A stretch of DNA of 64,000 nucleotides from Dehalococcoides mccartyi 195. Its GTDB lineage: Bacteria; Chloroflexota; Dehalococcoidia; Dehalococcoidales; Dehalococcoidaceae. Under the pieces are notes generated by a model, which made no database searches, was not told the DNA's origin, and worked only from the letters and a program-made list of their open reading frames with translations. The stretch is from positions 310,001 to 374,000 of the forward strand of contig NC_002936.3 of NCBI RefSeq assembly GCF_000011905.1, in the 5' to 3' direction. The first letter of the stretch is position 1. Each line of letters starts with the position of its first letter. Shown here in pieces: positions 43,021 to 54,212 of this stretch. The translations under genes were made by a program, and so were the position numbers.

Positions 43021-44058
43021 CTAGCCTTGGGCAATGCGTATAATATCCTGAAAGGTTACCGCCAGCATAAGCCCTATCAGCAGGAAAAACCCGGTCATAT
43101 GGATAAGGTTTTCCACTCTGGGAGAGATGCGTCTGCCGCCCCGTATCCACTCAATAAATACAAACAATATCCGTCCGCCGTCAAGGGCGGGCAGGGGCAG
43201 CAAATTGATAATAGCCAGATTCAGGCTGAGGAAAGCGGTAAACTCCAGCAGAGGGCCAATCCCGGCACGTGCCACATCCCCGGTCATCTGGGCAAGCCCC
43301 ACCGGCCCCACTACGTCAAAGGGTACACTGCCCATGATAAGGCCCAGTATGGAGTTTTTAAAAAGCACCAGGGTTTCAAAATTTTGCTGTATAGACAGGG
43401 GAATGGAAGCCAGAACAGACTCGCTTTCGCTTATTATCTGGTAGTCCAGAGTTTGCAGTGAAATACCCACCGGGCCTTCACCGGCCGGCGGCTGCCAGCG
43501 GGGAGACAAACTGACAGTACTTTGGGTCTGGTCAGCATGGAGTACGGTTATTTCTATGGTTTGCCCCAGATTCAGCTGGGAAATACGGGAAAATTCGGAG
43601 GTGTTCCGTATTTCAGTGCCGTTTACACTTAAAATAGTATCACCCGCTACCAGCCCGGCTAAAGCGGCAGGTGAATCCGGCACTACTTCTTCCACGTTTA
43701 CCCTGCCCACCAGCACGTCATGCGGCACCATCAGGGCAAAGGCAAACAGAATAATGGGTAAAACAGCGTTTACCAAAGCTCCGGCACTGAAAAAGAGCAG
43801 ACGCTTCCCGGCACTTTTTGAGGAAAGGCCTTTATTATTTACGGGGTCATCCTCTACTTTTACAAAACCGCCCAGCGGCAGCCAGTTAAGGCTGTACTCA
43901 GTCTGTCCGAATTTGCGGCCGAATATTTTAGGCGGATAGCCAAACCCGAATTCCTCCACCTTTACCCCTATAGCTTTGGCGGAAAAGAAATGGCCAAGCT
44001 CATGGGAGATAACTACTATGGAAAATATAATCAGAAAAGAAACAATGGTTAACAGCAT
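43021..44058 (-). CDS. rseP: RseP-type intramembrane zinc metalloprotease
   Basis: A 345-aa site-2 protease. The HExxH active site is in VVISHELGHFFSAKAIG inside the first membrane helix, and the third metal ligand is in INLLPLPALDGGRILF. A single PDZ domain (PAALAGLVAGDTILSVNGTE) lies between. It cleaves membrane-spanning substrates such as anti-sigma factors or signal-peptide remnants. It abuts dxr with no gap. Confidence 0.95.
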   Translation of the reverse strand: MLLTIVSFLIIFSIVVISHELGHFFSAKAIGVKVEEFGFGYPPKIFGRKFGQTEYSLNWLPLGGFVKVEDDPVNNKGLSSKSAGKRLLFFSAGALVNAVLPIILFAFALMVPHDVLVGRVNVEEVVPDSPAALAGLVAGDTILSVNGTEIRNTSEFSRISQLNLGQTIEITVLHADQTQSTVSLSPRWQPPAGEGPVGISLQTLDYQIISESESVLASIPLSIQQNFETLVLFKNSILGLIMGSVPFDVVGPVGLAQMTGDVARAGIGPLLEFTAFLSLNLAIINLLPLPALDGGRILFVFIEWIRGGRRISPRVENLIHMTGFFLLIGLMLAVTFQDIIRIAQG

Positions 44059-45192
44059 TTATAGTTTACCTGCCAGTTCGGTTACTTTGCGGCGTGCCCA
44101 GGCATCTGCGGCCAGAATATCATCCAGAGATGGGCTGGCAACAGCCTGATGGGCATCCAGTACTTTGGCTATCAGTTGGGGTATCTGCCCGAATCCTATC
44201 TCACCCTTCAGGAACATCTCAACAGCCAATTCGTCTGCGGCGCACAGTGCTGCCGGAAAGGTTTTGCCTTCTTCTCCGGCGGATATGGCTAACTTCAGGC
44301 AGGGAAATCTGTCCATGTCCGGCATTTCAAAGTCCAGCTTGCCTATTTCCGCCCAGTTTAGGCGGGGTAGGGTGAGGTTGGTCAGCCTTTCGGGGTAGGT
44401 GAGAGCACACTGAATGGGGAAACGCATATCCGGCCGTGACAGCTGGGCTTTAAGGCTGCCGTCTGCAAACTCCACCATGGAGTGAATAATGCTCTGGGGA
44501 TGGATAACCACTTGAATATTCCGTACCGGCATATCAAACAGCCAGCGGGCTTCTATTATCTCCAGCCCTTTATTCATGAGACTGGCTGAGTCTATGGTAA
44601 CCTTGGTTCCCATTTTCCAGGAGGGGTGCTTAAGTGCCTGTTCAGGGGTGACTTTGGCTATTTCGTCTTTAGTTAAGGAACGGAAAGGTCCGCCTGAGGC
44701 GGTCAGGATAATCCGGGCGGGGGGTGTGACCTCACCTGACAAACACTGCCAGATGGCACTGTGTTCACTGTCCACCGGCAGTATTTTAGCTCTGTTTTCC
44801 TGTGCGGTGGCGGTTACTATCTCCCCGGCTGAAACCAGGGATTCCTTGTTGGCCAAAGCTATTACCTTGCCGGCTCTGGCAGCGGCAAGCACCGGCTGCA
44901 AACCGGCACTGCCGGGGGTGGCCACTACCACTATGTCGGCTTCGGGCAGGGCGGCCATTTCCTCCATGGGGATAAAACGGGCGGTACAGGCGTTAGTATC
45001 ATGGCAGTTTTGGCAGTAGATGTATTTGGGGCGGAACTGCTCGGTTTGTTCTTTAAGCAGATTTGCATTCGTTCCGCCAGCCAGTCCCAGTACCTTGAAC
45101 CGGTCCGGCAGTGAATGGATAACCTCCAGAGTCTGGCGGCCAATAGAACCGGTAGACCCCAGTATGACAATGTTTTTTATTGAATGAACCAT
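44059..45192 (-). CDS. dxr: 1-deoxy-D-xylulose 5-phosphate reductoisomerase
   Basis: A 377-aa protein. The NADPH-binding NIVILGSTGSIGRQTLEV is at the N-terminus. ALANKESLV, LPVDSEHSAIWQCL and TIDSASLMNKGLE are the catalytic and metal-binding signatures of DXR. It makes MEP from DXP, the committed step of the MEP pathway. It overlaps cdsA by 16 bp and abuts rseP. Confidence 0.97.
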   Translation of the reverse strand: MVHSIKNIVILGSTGSIGRQTLEVIHSLPDRFKVLGLAGGTNANLLKEQTEQFRPKYIYCQNCHDTNACTARFIPMEEMAALPEADIVVVATPGSAGLQPVLAAARAGKVIALANKESLVSAGEIVTATAQENRAKILPVDSEHSAIWQCLSGEVTPPARIILTASGGPFRSLTKDEIAKVTPEQALKHPSWKMGTKVTIDSASLMNKGLEIIEARWLFDMPVRNIQVVIHPQSIIHSMVEFADGSLKAQLSRPDMRFPIQCALTYPERLTNLTLPRLNWAEIGKLDFEMPDMDRFPCLKLAISAGEEGKTFPAALCAADELAVEMFLKGEIGFGQIPQLIAKVLDAHQAVASPSLDDILAADAWARRKVTELAGKL

Positions 45193-45980
45193 ATCACGTA
45201 GTAGTATACCACTATGCCGGTAAAAAGCAGGCTGTCCAGGCGGTCCATAATTCCGCCGTGTCCGGGTATCAGATTCCCGGAATCTTTACAGTGCATATTG
45301 CGTTTAAACAGAGATTCGGCGATATCCCCGGTTTGTCCGGCTACGCTGACCAAAAGACCTATCAGCATGGCCACAAATACATTTATAGGCAGTCCCAGCA
45401 AGTCAGCAAAAATGGGGGCGACTATAATACTGAATACCGCCCCGCCTATAGCTCCCTGCCAGCTTTTGTTGGGGCTGATGGAGGGTGCCATTTTCTGTTT
45501 GCCGAAACGGCTGCCTATGAAAAAAGCCATTGTATCGGTAGCGGCGGTAAGAATCAGCGTCCAGAGCACCCATTCGCGTCCCATGGGCAGTTCGCGCAGG
45601 GCCACCCAGAAACTGGAGAGCAGACCGATATAAATTACCCCGGAGAGTGTCCAAGCCCAGCGGGGAAAGGCATCTGTGCGGTCTTTCAGGGTCAGCAGGT
45701 ATATGAGTGAGGTCAGGCTGAAAGACCCCAGTAAGAACGGCAAGACGCTTTCTATTTGCAGATGGGGGCTGATTACGATAAGCATACCCCAGAAAATGCC
45801 CAGCGCCTTGAAGGGCTGGGATTTAAGGTAAACGGTAACGGCATTGTAAAATTCATTTAGGGCCAGGGCGACTACCACCGCCATAGCCAGGGTCAGCCAG
45901 GCTATGGGCTGGTCAATCCAGATAACTGCCAGAGCAATAATGGCCAGCAGGCAGCCGCTTAAAACGCGTTTTTTAAGCAT
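45177..45980 (-). CDS. cdsA: Phosphatidate cytidylyltransferase
   Basis: A 267-aa polytopic protein with about seven membrane segments. The signature SISPNKSWQGAIGG and the C-terminal PGHGGIMDRLDSLLF are diagnostic of CdsA. It makes CDP-diacylglycerol for phospholipid synthesis in the membrane. It lies 3 bp after uppS and overlaps dxr, the usual order. Confidence 0.96.
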   Translation of the reverse strand: MLKKRVLSGCLLAIIALAVIWIDQPIAWLTLAMAVVVALALNEFYNAVTVYLKSQPFKALGIFWGMLIVISPHLQIESVLPFLLGSFSLTSLIYLLTLKDRTDAFPRWAWTLSGVIYIGLLSSFWVALRELPMGREWVLWTLILTAATDTMAFFIGSRFGKQKMAPSISPNKSWQGAIGGAVFSIIVAPIFADLLGLPINVFVAMLIGLLVSVAGQTGDIAESLFKRNMHCKDSGNLIPGHGGIMDRLDSLLFTGIVVYYYVIWFIQ

Positions 45981-45983
45981 AAT

Positions 45984-46694
45984 TTACAAACCACCAAAAC
46001 GTCTCTGCCGCTGATTAAAGGCAGAGATAGCGTTATCAATTTCTTTTTCACCGAAATCCGGCCACATTACTTCCGAAAAATACAACTCGCTGTAGGCTGA
46101 CTGCCACAGGAGAAAATTGGAAAGCCGCATTTCGCCGCCGGTGCGGATTACTAAATCAGCTTCCGGTATGCCTGCGGTATACAAATAGCCGTCAAATACA
46201 TTTTCGGTTATTTTATCAGCGGCTAATCCGTCTTTAACCAGCTTTTTTACCGCCTGAATAATTTCATCCCGCCCGCCGTAATCAAAGGCCAGACACAGGG
46301 TCAGGCCGGTATTCCGGCTGGTACGGGACAGCAGGTCTGCCAGTTTATCTTTTAGTACAGATGGCAGTTTATCCAGATGCCCCAGATGTTTTAAACGGAC
46401 GTTGTTTTCCACCAGCTCCGGGATATAAGATGACATAATGTCATTTATCAGCCCGAAAAGCCCTTTTATCTCGGTATCCGGGCGTTTCCAGTTCTCAGTG
46501 GAAAAACTGTAGAGGGTAACGTATTTGACCCCCAGCGAATTTAAGTGGCGGATAATTTGTCTGGCGTTTTCAAGGCCGGCTTTATGCCCATCTAAACGGC
46601 TAAGGCCGCGGCGTTCCGCCCAGCGGCCATTTCCATCCATTATTATTGCGATGTGGTTCGGGGGGGTATTATTTATTCTAACTGTTGTGTCCAA
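45984..46694 (-). CDS. uppS: Undecaprenyl-diphosphate synthase (cis-prenyltransferase)
   Basis: A 236-aa protein. NHIAIIMDGNGRWAERRG carries the catalytic Asp, and YSFSTENWKRP, DLVIRTGGEMRLSNFLLWQ and ELYFSEVMWPDF are family motifs. It makes the polyprenyl carrier used for glycans. In a lineage without murein the carrier would serve other surface glycosylation (inference). The TTG start has a GAGG Shine-Dalgarno. Confidence 0.96.
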   Translation of the reverse strand: MDTTVRINNTPPNHIAIIMDGNGRWAERRGLSRLDGHKAGLENARQIIRHLNSLGVKYVTLYSFSTENWKRPDTEIKGLFGLINDIMSSYIPELVENNVRLKHLGHLDKLPSVLKDKLADLLSRTSRNTGLTLCLAFDYGGRDEIIQAVKKLVKDGLAADKITENVFDGYLYTAGIPEADLVIRTGGEMRLSNFLLWQSAYSELYFSEVMWPDFGEKEIDNAISAFNQRQRRFGGL

Positions 46695-46760
46695 GATAAA
46701 AACCTCTATCGCAACAGGGGGTTGCCGGACTATCCTTTGAGTTTGACGGAGAATAGGGGG

Positions 46761-47318
46761 TTAAACTTGCTTTAGTTCAGTTTCTTTATCCGCTCCCAGC
46801 TTGTCAGCCTTGGCAATAAAGCTGTCTGTTATCTTCTGAAGCTGGTCAGAGCCGCGTTTCAGGTCGTCCTGGGAGATTTCCTTGGACTTTTCCAGTTTTT
46901 TCATTTCGTCCATTGCATCACGGCGGACATTTCTCATGGCTATTTTGTCTTCTTCCAGCCTTTTGCTGACCATTTTAATCATTTCCTGGCGGCGTTCTTC
47001 AGACAGGGGGGGTATATTCAGGCGGATAATATTGCCGTCATTATTGGGCATAAGACCCAAATCAGATTTCATAATGGCCTTCTCAATAGCGGAAAGGCAG
47101 CTTCTGTCCCAGGGCTGAATAGTAATATAACGCGGGTCAGGAGCGGCAATGCTGGCCAGATGGTTAATAGGGGTGGGTACGCCGGCATATTCCACTTTGA
47201 TATGTTCAACCAGGGCCGGGGACGAACGCCCGGTGCGTATGCCGGAGAGTTCCTGCGAAAGCACATCAAGCGAAGCAGCCATCTTTTTTTCAGATTTTTG
47301 TAAAATTTCGTTTATCAT
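46761..47318 (-). CDS. frr: Ribosome recycling factor
   Basis: A 185-aa three-helix-bundle protein with ELSGIRTGRSSPALVEHIKV at the N-terminus and IRLNIPPLSEERRQEMIKMV in domain II. With EF-G it splits post-termination ribosomes. It starts 1 bp after pyrH ends. Confidence 0.97.
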   Translation of the reverse strand: MINEILQKSEKKMAASLDVLSQELSGIRTGRSSPALVEHIKVEYAGVPTPINHLASIAAPDPRYITIQPWDRSCLSAIEKAIMKSDLGLMPNNDGNIIRLNIPPLSEERRQEMIKMVSKRLEEDKIAMRNVRRDAMDEMKKLEKSKEISQDDLKRGSDQLQKITDSFIAKADKLGADKETELKQV

Positions 47319-47319
47319 T

Positions 47320-48563
<1,244 letters not shown>

Positions 48564-48587
48564 TTTATTAACTCCAGTGTTTATTAT

Positions 48588-49325
48588 TTAACCGGCAGTT
48601 TCAGCCTGAGCTTCGCCGGTGGTTTCAACTTCGGTAACCTTCAGGGCGTTCTGGGCTTCGATAACGGAATCAGCCATTTTGGAGCAGATGAGTTTGATAG
48701 CCCGCATAGCGTCATCGTTAGAAGGAATAGGATAGTCAACTTCGTCAGGATTGCAGTTGGTATCAACCATAGCCACCAGCGGGACACCCATCCGTTTGGC
48801 TTCGGCCATAGCAATCTTTTCTTTAGTGGGGTCTACCACAAAGATTACATCCGGCAGGCGGGTCATTTCTTTGAAGCCGCCCATAGTGCGGTTCAGACGG
48901 GCAATCTCTTCTGCCAGTTTCTGAGCTTCTTTCTTGGGCAGACGGTTAAAATCACCCCTGGCCTGCTGGTCTTCCAGCCGTACCAGATAATCAATCCGTG
49001 ACTGGATGGAATGGAAATTGGTTAAAATGCCACCGGTCCAGCGCTGATTGATAAAATACATGCCGCATCTCTTGGCTTCTTCAGCCAAAATTTCCTGGGC
49101 CTGTTTTTTGGTACCGACAAAAAGAACCTTACCGCCTTCACTGACAACCTGATTAATGTAATTGCAGGCTTTGTCCAGCATGACTACGGTCTTTTCAAGG
49201 TCAATAATGTGAATACCGTTGCGTTTGGTGAAGATATATTTCTTCATCCGCGGATGCCAGCGGCTGGTCTGGTGACCAAAATGCGCCCCGGCTTCCAGAA
49301 GCTCTTTGATGTTTGTAGTTGGCAA
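48588..49325 (-). CDS. rpsB: 30S ribosomal protein S2
   Basis: A 245-aa protein. [38 protein letters not shown] and [20 protein letters not shown] are diagnostic. The TTG start has AGGAGGGG upstream. It heads the long minus-strand run and has its own promoter at 49391-49419. Confidence 0.97.
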   Translation of the reverse strand: MPTTNIKELLEAGAHFGHQTSRWHPRMKKYIFTKRNGIHIIDLEKTVVMLDKACNYINQVVSEGGKVLFVGTKKQAQEILAEEAKRCGMYFINQRWTGGILTNFHSIQSRIDYLVRLEDQQARGDFNRLPKKEAQKLAEEIARLNRTMGGFKEMTRLPDVIFVVDPTKEKIAMAEAKRMGVPLVAMVDTNCNPDEVDYPIPSNDDAMRAIKLICSKMADSVIEAQNALKVTEVETTGEAQAETAG

Positions 49326-49390
49326 GCTCTATCCCCTCCTAGTTAGTTAAAAACCGTTTAATAGCAATATTTGCATGATGATAACACAGA

Positions 49391-49419
49391 AGTATAACAC
49401 AAGCCCAATTAGCCAGCAA
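49391..49419 (-). promoter_or_regulatory. Promoter of the rpsB-tsf-pyrH-frr run
   Basis: On the minus strand, TTGCTG (49419-49414) and TATACT (49396-49391) with a 17-bp spacer. The leader is about 60 nt. A CCGCTTC / GAAGCGG hairpin at 49422-49442 just upstream could terminate the purQ transcript. Confidence 0.65.
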
Positions 49420-49509
49420 CACCGCTTCCGGTGCCGAAGCGGCTAAAAGCTGCGGCTGATGTCATGTATTTATTACAAAAATGGAGCGCACCAGCTATAT
49501 TTTCCGGTC

Positions 49510-50277
49510 TCAGACCTGGCGTGCCCATTTTACGGCATTGGTAAATATTTTCAGCCCGTCGCCTTCTTCTTTAAGGCCTTCCGCCGGCCAGCGCGGGTGC
49601 TGGCTGCCCCGGACAAACCGCTCCGGGTGGGGCATAAGGGCAAATATCCGCCCGCTTTCGTCTGCAATACCGGCAATATCCATCAGGGTGCCGGCCGGAT
49701 TAGCTGGGTAGGGGGAGTTGCGTTTGCCGTCTTTGTCGGTATAATAAACCACTGAATTAAGCTTGTTTATTACTTCCGGGCTGCCCAGCAGTTTACCTTC
49801 GCCGTGGGCTACCGGCAGATACAGGCGGTCTATACCCTGGGTGAACACGCAGGTGGAAAAGGGGTTTACCGCAAGGTATGTCCAGCGGCATTCAAAACGG
49901 CCGGAGTTGTTTTCTGTCAGGGTTATTTTCTGCCCGTCTTTCATAGGGCCGGGCAGTATGCCGGTTTTGACCAGTGCCTGAAAGCCGTTGCAGATACCTA
50001 TAATAAGCCCGCCGCTTTCGTGGAAACGGTTTATTTTTTCACCCAGTTTCAGGCGTACTTCATTAGCCAGTACCCGTCCCGCCCCCAGGTCATCACCGTA
50101 GCCGAAGCCGCCGGGGAAAGCCATTATCTGAAATTCGGCTAAGCGCGAAGGCTTGGCCAGGAGTTCGTTTATATGCACCATCTCTGTTTCGGAGCCGGCC
50201 AGCTCAAAGGCATAAGACGTTTCAATATCACAGTTAGTACCGGGTGTGCGGAGTATCAGGGTTTTTACTTTGCTCAT
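49510..50277 (-). CDS. purQ: Phosphoribosylformylglycinamidine synthase subunit PurQ
   Basis: A 255-aa class I glutamine amidotransferase. The nucleophile Cys is in GLIIGICNGFQALVKTG, and the His and Glu of the triad are in ALMPHPERFVRG. It supplies ammonia to PurL for the fourth step of purine synthesis. It follows purL by 6 bp. Confidence 0.95.
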   Translation of the reverse strand: MSKVKTLILRTPGTNCDIETSYAFELAGSETEMVHINELLAKPSRLAEFQIMAFPGGFGYGDDLGAGRVLANEVRLKLGEKINRFHESGGLIIGICNGFQALVKTGILPGPMKDGQKITLTENNSGRFECRWTYLAVNPFSTCVFTQGIDRLYLPVAHGEGKLLGSPEVINKLNSVVYYTDKDGKRNSPYPANPAGTLMDIAGIADESGRIFALMPHPERFVRGSQHPRWPAEGLKEEGDGLKIFTNAVKWARQV

Positions 50278-50283
50278 CTCTAC

Positions 50284-53145
50284 CTACCAGCGCATCGGCC
50301 TTTGCCAGGCCTCTTTCAGTTCGCTAACCGGGGTGTTTATAATAATCTCCCTGCCGCCCAGCCCGCTTATTTTCAGACGGGGTTCGGCGGTGACCTCACC
50401 TATAAGCCCGAAGTCTCCCGCCTGCATCAGCTTTTCAAATTCGGCCTTATGTTCGGGTGATACTTCTGCCAGAAAACGGCTGTTGGACTCTGAAAAGAGT
50501 ATGTAATCTTCCCGCTCTATCTTTTCAGAAAGAGGTACATCTGCCAGACGTATGTTTGCCCCCAGTTTGCCGCTGAAGGCCATTTCGGCCGCCGCAACTC
50601 CCAGCCCGCCTTCGGACAGGTCATGGCAGGCAGCCACCAGCCCTTTGGCGGTAGCGGAAGAAAGGGCCTGCATGTTTTCTTTGGCGCGCTCTGCATTTAC
50701 GGCGGGTGCCCGGTTGCCTATAAAGCTGTGGTTTTTGAAGTAATGGGAACCGCCCAGTTCTTCGGCGGTTTTGCCCACAAGATAAATAAGGTTTCCGGCT
50801 TTTTTGAAATCCATACTGACGGCCTTCTCACCGTCTTCCATTACCCCTATGGCGGAAATAAGCAGGGTGTGGGGAATGGTAATCAGCTTGTCATTATAAC
50901 GGAATTCGTTATTCAGGCTGTCTTTGCCTGAAATAAAGGGGGTTTCAAAGACCAGGGAAAGGTCATGGCAGGCCTGACAGGCACGTACCAAATCCCCCAG
51001 GCTTTCGGGGCGGCTGGCATTGCCCCAGCTGAAGTTATCCAGCAGGGCTACCCTGTCCAGGTTGCCGCCTACCGCAATAATCTGCCGCAGGGCTTCGTCT
51101 ATAGCCGATGCGGCCATATTGTAGGCATCTACGTCAGCGTAGCTGGGGTTAATGCCGTTTGATATTACTACCGCTTTCTTTGAGCCAAGCACCGGGCGGA
51201 TAACGGCGGCATCACCCGGCCCGTCATTTTCAGCCCCCGCCATGGGTTTGAGGACGCTCCCGCCCTGTACTTCATGGTCATACTGGCGGATTATCCACTC
51301 CCGGCTGCACACATTCCAGTGGGAAAGTATATTTTTAAGCTCGGTTTCCAAATCTTCCGGGCAGTCAAAGTCAGCTTCGGGGTGGCGGTGTTTGTGGCGG
51401 GTGGCAGTTAATTCCAGCTGAGGCCGCCCGTTATGCAGGAAGTCCATCTGCAAGTCAGCTACCGGATTGTCTTCGTAAAAAAGCTTGAGGTGGCGGTCAT
51501 TGCTGAATTCGCCTATGACCGACGCTTCTACCCCTTCGCTTTCAAAGAGTGCCATAATCTCACTCAGTTTTTCTTTTTTAACTGCCAGCAGCATCCGTTC
51601 CTGGCTTTCGGATATCCATATTTCAGAGTAGGTCAGGCCGGAGTATTTCAAGGGTACTTTATCCAGATAGACTTTTACCCCGGTAGATTCAGCCATTTCG
51701 CCTATGGCAGAGCTTAAACCCCCGCCGCCGCAGTCTGTAATGCGTACAAACAGCTCACGGTCACGGGCGGCAAGCAAAGTATCCAGCATCCGCTTTTCCA
51801 CAATGGGGTTGCCTATCTGGACGGCGGTAAAAGACAGCTCGGTAGAGCGGTCATTCAGTTCGCCGGAGGCAAAGGTTACCCCGTGTATGCCGTCACGCCC
51901 GGTACGCCCGCCAATCAGCACCACCAAATCACCGGCAGATTGCTTGCCCGGCAGGGCGTATTTTTTGGGTATCAGGCCTATAGTACCGCAGTAAACCAGC
52001 GGGTTGGCGGTATAGCGTTCATCAAAAAGGACTGCCCCGTTAACTGTGGGTATGCCCATACGGTTGCCGTAATCTGCCACGCCGGAGCGTACCCCTTTGA
52101 AAACACGGCGGGGATGAAGCACTCCCGGGGGCAGTTCATTTTCTGGCAGGTCAGGTTGGCCGAAACAGAATACATCTGTATTGGCAATGGGTTTGGCGGC
52201 AAGTCCCGTGCCCAGTATGTCACGGATTACCCCGCCAATGCCGGTAGCCGCCCCGCCGTATGGCTCAACCGCTGACGGGTGATTATGGGTTTCAGCCTTA
52301 AAGCAGACCCCCCATTTATCATCAAACTCTATTACGCCGGAGTTATCTACAAAAACAGATAAGCACCAGGGTTTGTTAAGTTCAGCAGTGGCTTTGGCTA
52401 TAGTCTGCTTCAGCAGGTTATTTATAATCTGGCCGTCATAATCCAGCATAGCCTTAAATGTTTTATGGCAGCAGTGTTCGCTCCAGGTCTGGGCCAGGGT
52501 TTCCAGTTCGGCATCAGTGGGTGCCCGCCCCAGTTTCAGGTAATGTTCATAAATAGCCGAAAGTTCCTGGTGGCTCAGGCTGAACTCCTTGCCCAGCGAG
52601 GCCATGTTGTCCTTCAGCTTTTCGGCCAGCAGGTCAATCTTCCTCAGTTTAAAAGTATACTTCGGGTTAGGGGGGAAGGGGTTTGAACCGCTCTTAACCA
52701 CATGCTGGACAATGGGGTTTATAAGAAGCTTACTGCCGATGGTATCCAGTTCGTCAGCCGAAATTTCCCCCTTAAGCAGATAGCGTTTGGCCGTTTTGGC
52801 GGCAGTTACGCCCTTTATGCCCAAATCAGAAATGGCTTTGAGGATAGTTTCCTGAACCGGGTCGGTTACCCCGGCGTTATAGGTGACTTCTATAGCCGAA
52901 AAGCCGTCAGCTTCCGCCTGCGGGCAGTTGGCGTCATATTTAAAGGTCTGGATTATCTTGTCTGAAAGAAGCTCCCCGGAAATGGTCAGGACTTCACTGT
53001 CTGAAAGCTGTCCCTCCAGCCAGAAAACGTCTATTACCCGCACTTCGCTAACTGAGGTAATGCCAAGGTCTTGTATATCACGGCAAATGCTGTTGCCTTT
53101 CGGGTCTGGCCACTCCGGTTTCAGGGAGACTTCTATCCTGTGCAC
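50284..53145 (-). CDS. purL: Phosphoribosylformylglycinamidine synthase PurL with two fused PurS-like domains
   Basis: A 953-aa protein with a GTG start. The PurL body has SEHCCHKTF, FKAETHNHPSAVEPYGGAAT, GGGGLSSAIGEMAE and HDLSEGGLGVA, with two AIRS-type halves. The first about 175 residues are extra: HRIEVSLKPEWPDPKGNSIC and later SAIEVTYNAGVTDPVQETIL both look like PurS domains in tandem. PurS normally is a separate small dimer that bridges PurQ and PurL. Here the fused pair would replace it, and no separate purS gene lies in the operon pdxS-purL-purQ. Confidence 0.93.
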   Translation of the reverse strand: MHRIEVSLKPEWPDPKGNSICRDIQDLGITSVSEVRVIDVFWLEGQLSDSEVLTISGELLSDKIIQTFKYDANCPQAEADGFSAIEVTYNAGVTDPVQETILKAISDLGIKGVTAAKTAKRYLLKGEISADELDTIGSKLLINPIVQHVVKSGSNPFPPNPKYTFKLRKIDLLAEKLKDNMASLGKEFSLSHQELSAIYEHYLKLGRAPTDAELETLAQTWSEHCCHKTFKAMLDYDGQIINNLLKQTIAKATAELNKPWCLSVFVDNSGVIEFDDKWGVCFKAETHNHPSAVEPYGGAATGIGGVIRDILGTGLAAKPIANTDVFCFGQPDLPENELPPGVLHPRRVFKGVRSGVADYGNRMGIPTVNGAVLFDERYTANPLVYCGTIGLIPKKYALPGKQSAGDLVVLIGGRTGRDGIHGVTFASGELNDRSTELSFTAVQIGNPIVEKRMLDTLLAARDRELFVRITDCGGGGLSSAIGEMAESTGVKVYLDKVPLKYSGLTYSEIWISESQERMLLAVKKEKLSEIMALFESEGVEASVIGEFSNDRHLKLFYEDNPVADLQMDFLHNGRPQLELTATRHKHRHPEADFDCPEDLETELKNILSHWNVCSREWIIRQYDHEVQGGSVLKPMAGAENDGPGDAAVIRPVLGSKKAVVISNGINPSYADVDAYNMAASAIDEALRQIIAVGGNLDRVALLDNFSWGNASRPESLGDLVRACQACHDLSLVFETPFISGKDSLNNEFRYNDKLITIPHTLLISAIGVMEDGEKAVSMDFKKAGNLIYLVGKTAEELGGSHYFKNHSFIGNRAPAVNAERAKENMQALSSATAKGLVAACHDLSEGGLGVAAAEMAFSGKLGANIRLADVPLSEKIEREDYILFSESNSRFLAEVSPEHKAEFEKLMQAGDFGLIGEVTAEPRLKISGLGGREIIINTPVSELKEAWQRPMRW

Positions 53146-53148
53146 TTT

Positions 53149-54030
53149 TTACCAGCCCCTGCGGGAAATCAGTTTATCGGGTTCTATTTGTTTTATATCC
53201 AGACCGGGCATGGCATCACCCAGACCCTTGGATATTTCGGCCAGTACTTTGGCATCTTTATAGTGGGTTACCGCTTTGACTACGGCTTTGGCCATGGCGG
53301 CGGGGTCAGATGATTTAAATATACCTGAACCTACAAATACCCCGTCCGCCCCAAGCTGCATCATCAGGGCTGCATCAGCCGGGGTAGCCACCCCGCCGGC
53401 GGCAAAGTTTACTACCGGCAGTTTACCGGTCTTGTGAAGTTCAAGCACCAGTTCCAAAGGTGCATTTATCTCTTTGGCATAAGCGGAAAGTTCGTCAGCG
53501 GACATAGACTGTACCCGTCTGACAGAGCCCATAACGGAACGCATATGGCGTACCGCTTCCACAATGTTGCCGGTACCGGCCTCACCCTTGGTGCGTATCA
53601 TAGCTGCACCTTCGCCAATCCGCCTTAAGGCTTCACCCAAATCACGGCAGCCGCAAACGAAGGGGACTTTAAAATCATGTTTCCAGACGTGAAAACTTTC
53701 GTCCGCCGGGGTAAGCACCTCGGACTCATCAATGTAATCAACCCCCATGGATTCCAGTATCTGGGCTTCTACAAAGTGACCTATGCGGCACTTGGCCATA
53801 ACGGGTATGCTGACTACTTTCATAATCTTTTCAATAATAGTGGGGTCTGCCATGCGGGCAACGCCGCCGGCCGCCCTTATATCCGAAGGTACGCGCTCCA
53901 GCGCCATAACGGCACAGGCGCCTGCTTCCTCCGCTATTTTAGCCTGTTCGGGGGTGGTCACATCCATAATCACCCCGCCTTTGAGCATTTGAGCCAGGCC
54001 AGATTTTACTTTGAAAGTACCGGTTTCCAT
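53149..54030 (-). CDS. pdxS: Pyridoxal 5'-phosphate synthase subunit PdxS
   Basis: A 293-aa TIM-barrel enzyme. [39 protein letters not shown] (with the catalytic Lys regions nearby) and [20 protein letters not shown] are diagnostic. It makes PLP from ribose 5-phosphate, glyceraldehyde 3-phosphate and ammonia delivered by PdxT. pdxT is not next to it in this window. It leads into purL (3-bp gap) behind its own promoter. Confidence 0.97.
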   Translation of the reverse strand: METGTFKVKSGLAQMLKGGVIMDVTTPEQAKIAEEAGACAVMALERVPSDIRAAGGVARMADPTIIEKIMKVVSIPVMAKCRIGHFVEAQILESMGVDYIDESEVLTPADESFHVWKHDFKVPFVCGCRDLGEALRRIGEGAAMIRTKGEAGTGNIVEAVRHMRSVMGSVRRVQSMSADELSAYAKEINAPLELVLELHKTGKLPVVNFAAGGVATPADAALMMQLGADGVFVGSGIFKSSDPAAMAKAVVKAVTHYKDAKVLAEISKGLGDAMPGLDIKQIEPDKLISRRGW

Positions 54031-54075
54031 ATCTAATCTCCCCTGAGGGTTCTCCCTCCTGTCCTATTCGGCTAT

Positions 54076-54104
54076 ATTCTACTATTTATGCCCCTTCGGG
54101 GCAA
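54076..54104 (-). promoter_or_regulatory. Promoter of pdxS-purL-purQ
   Basis: On the minus strand, TTGCCC (54104-54099) and TAGAAT (54081-54076) with a 17-bp spacer. The spacer end of the -35 forms a small GCCCC.GGGGC palindrome. Confidence 0.6.
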
Positions 54105-54136
54105 ACATAATTGTATATTATTACGGCAGGTATCTG

Positions 54137-54165
54137 TTGATCCGGCCTGATCTTTGTGCTATACT
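54137..54165 (+). promoter_or_regulatory. Promoter of the Rieske-type gene
   Basis: TTGATC (54137-54142) and TATACT (54160-54165) with a 17-bp spacer, about 48 bp before the start codon. Confidence 0.65.
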
Positions 54166-54212
54166 TTTGTAGTCAAACGGGAAGTTTTTAAAGTAAAAAC
54201 AGGGAGGCTTTG

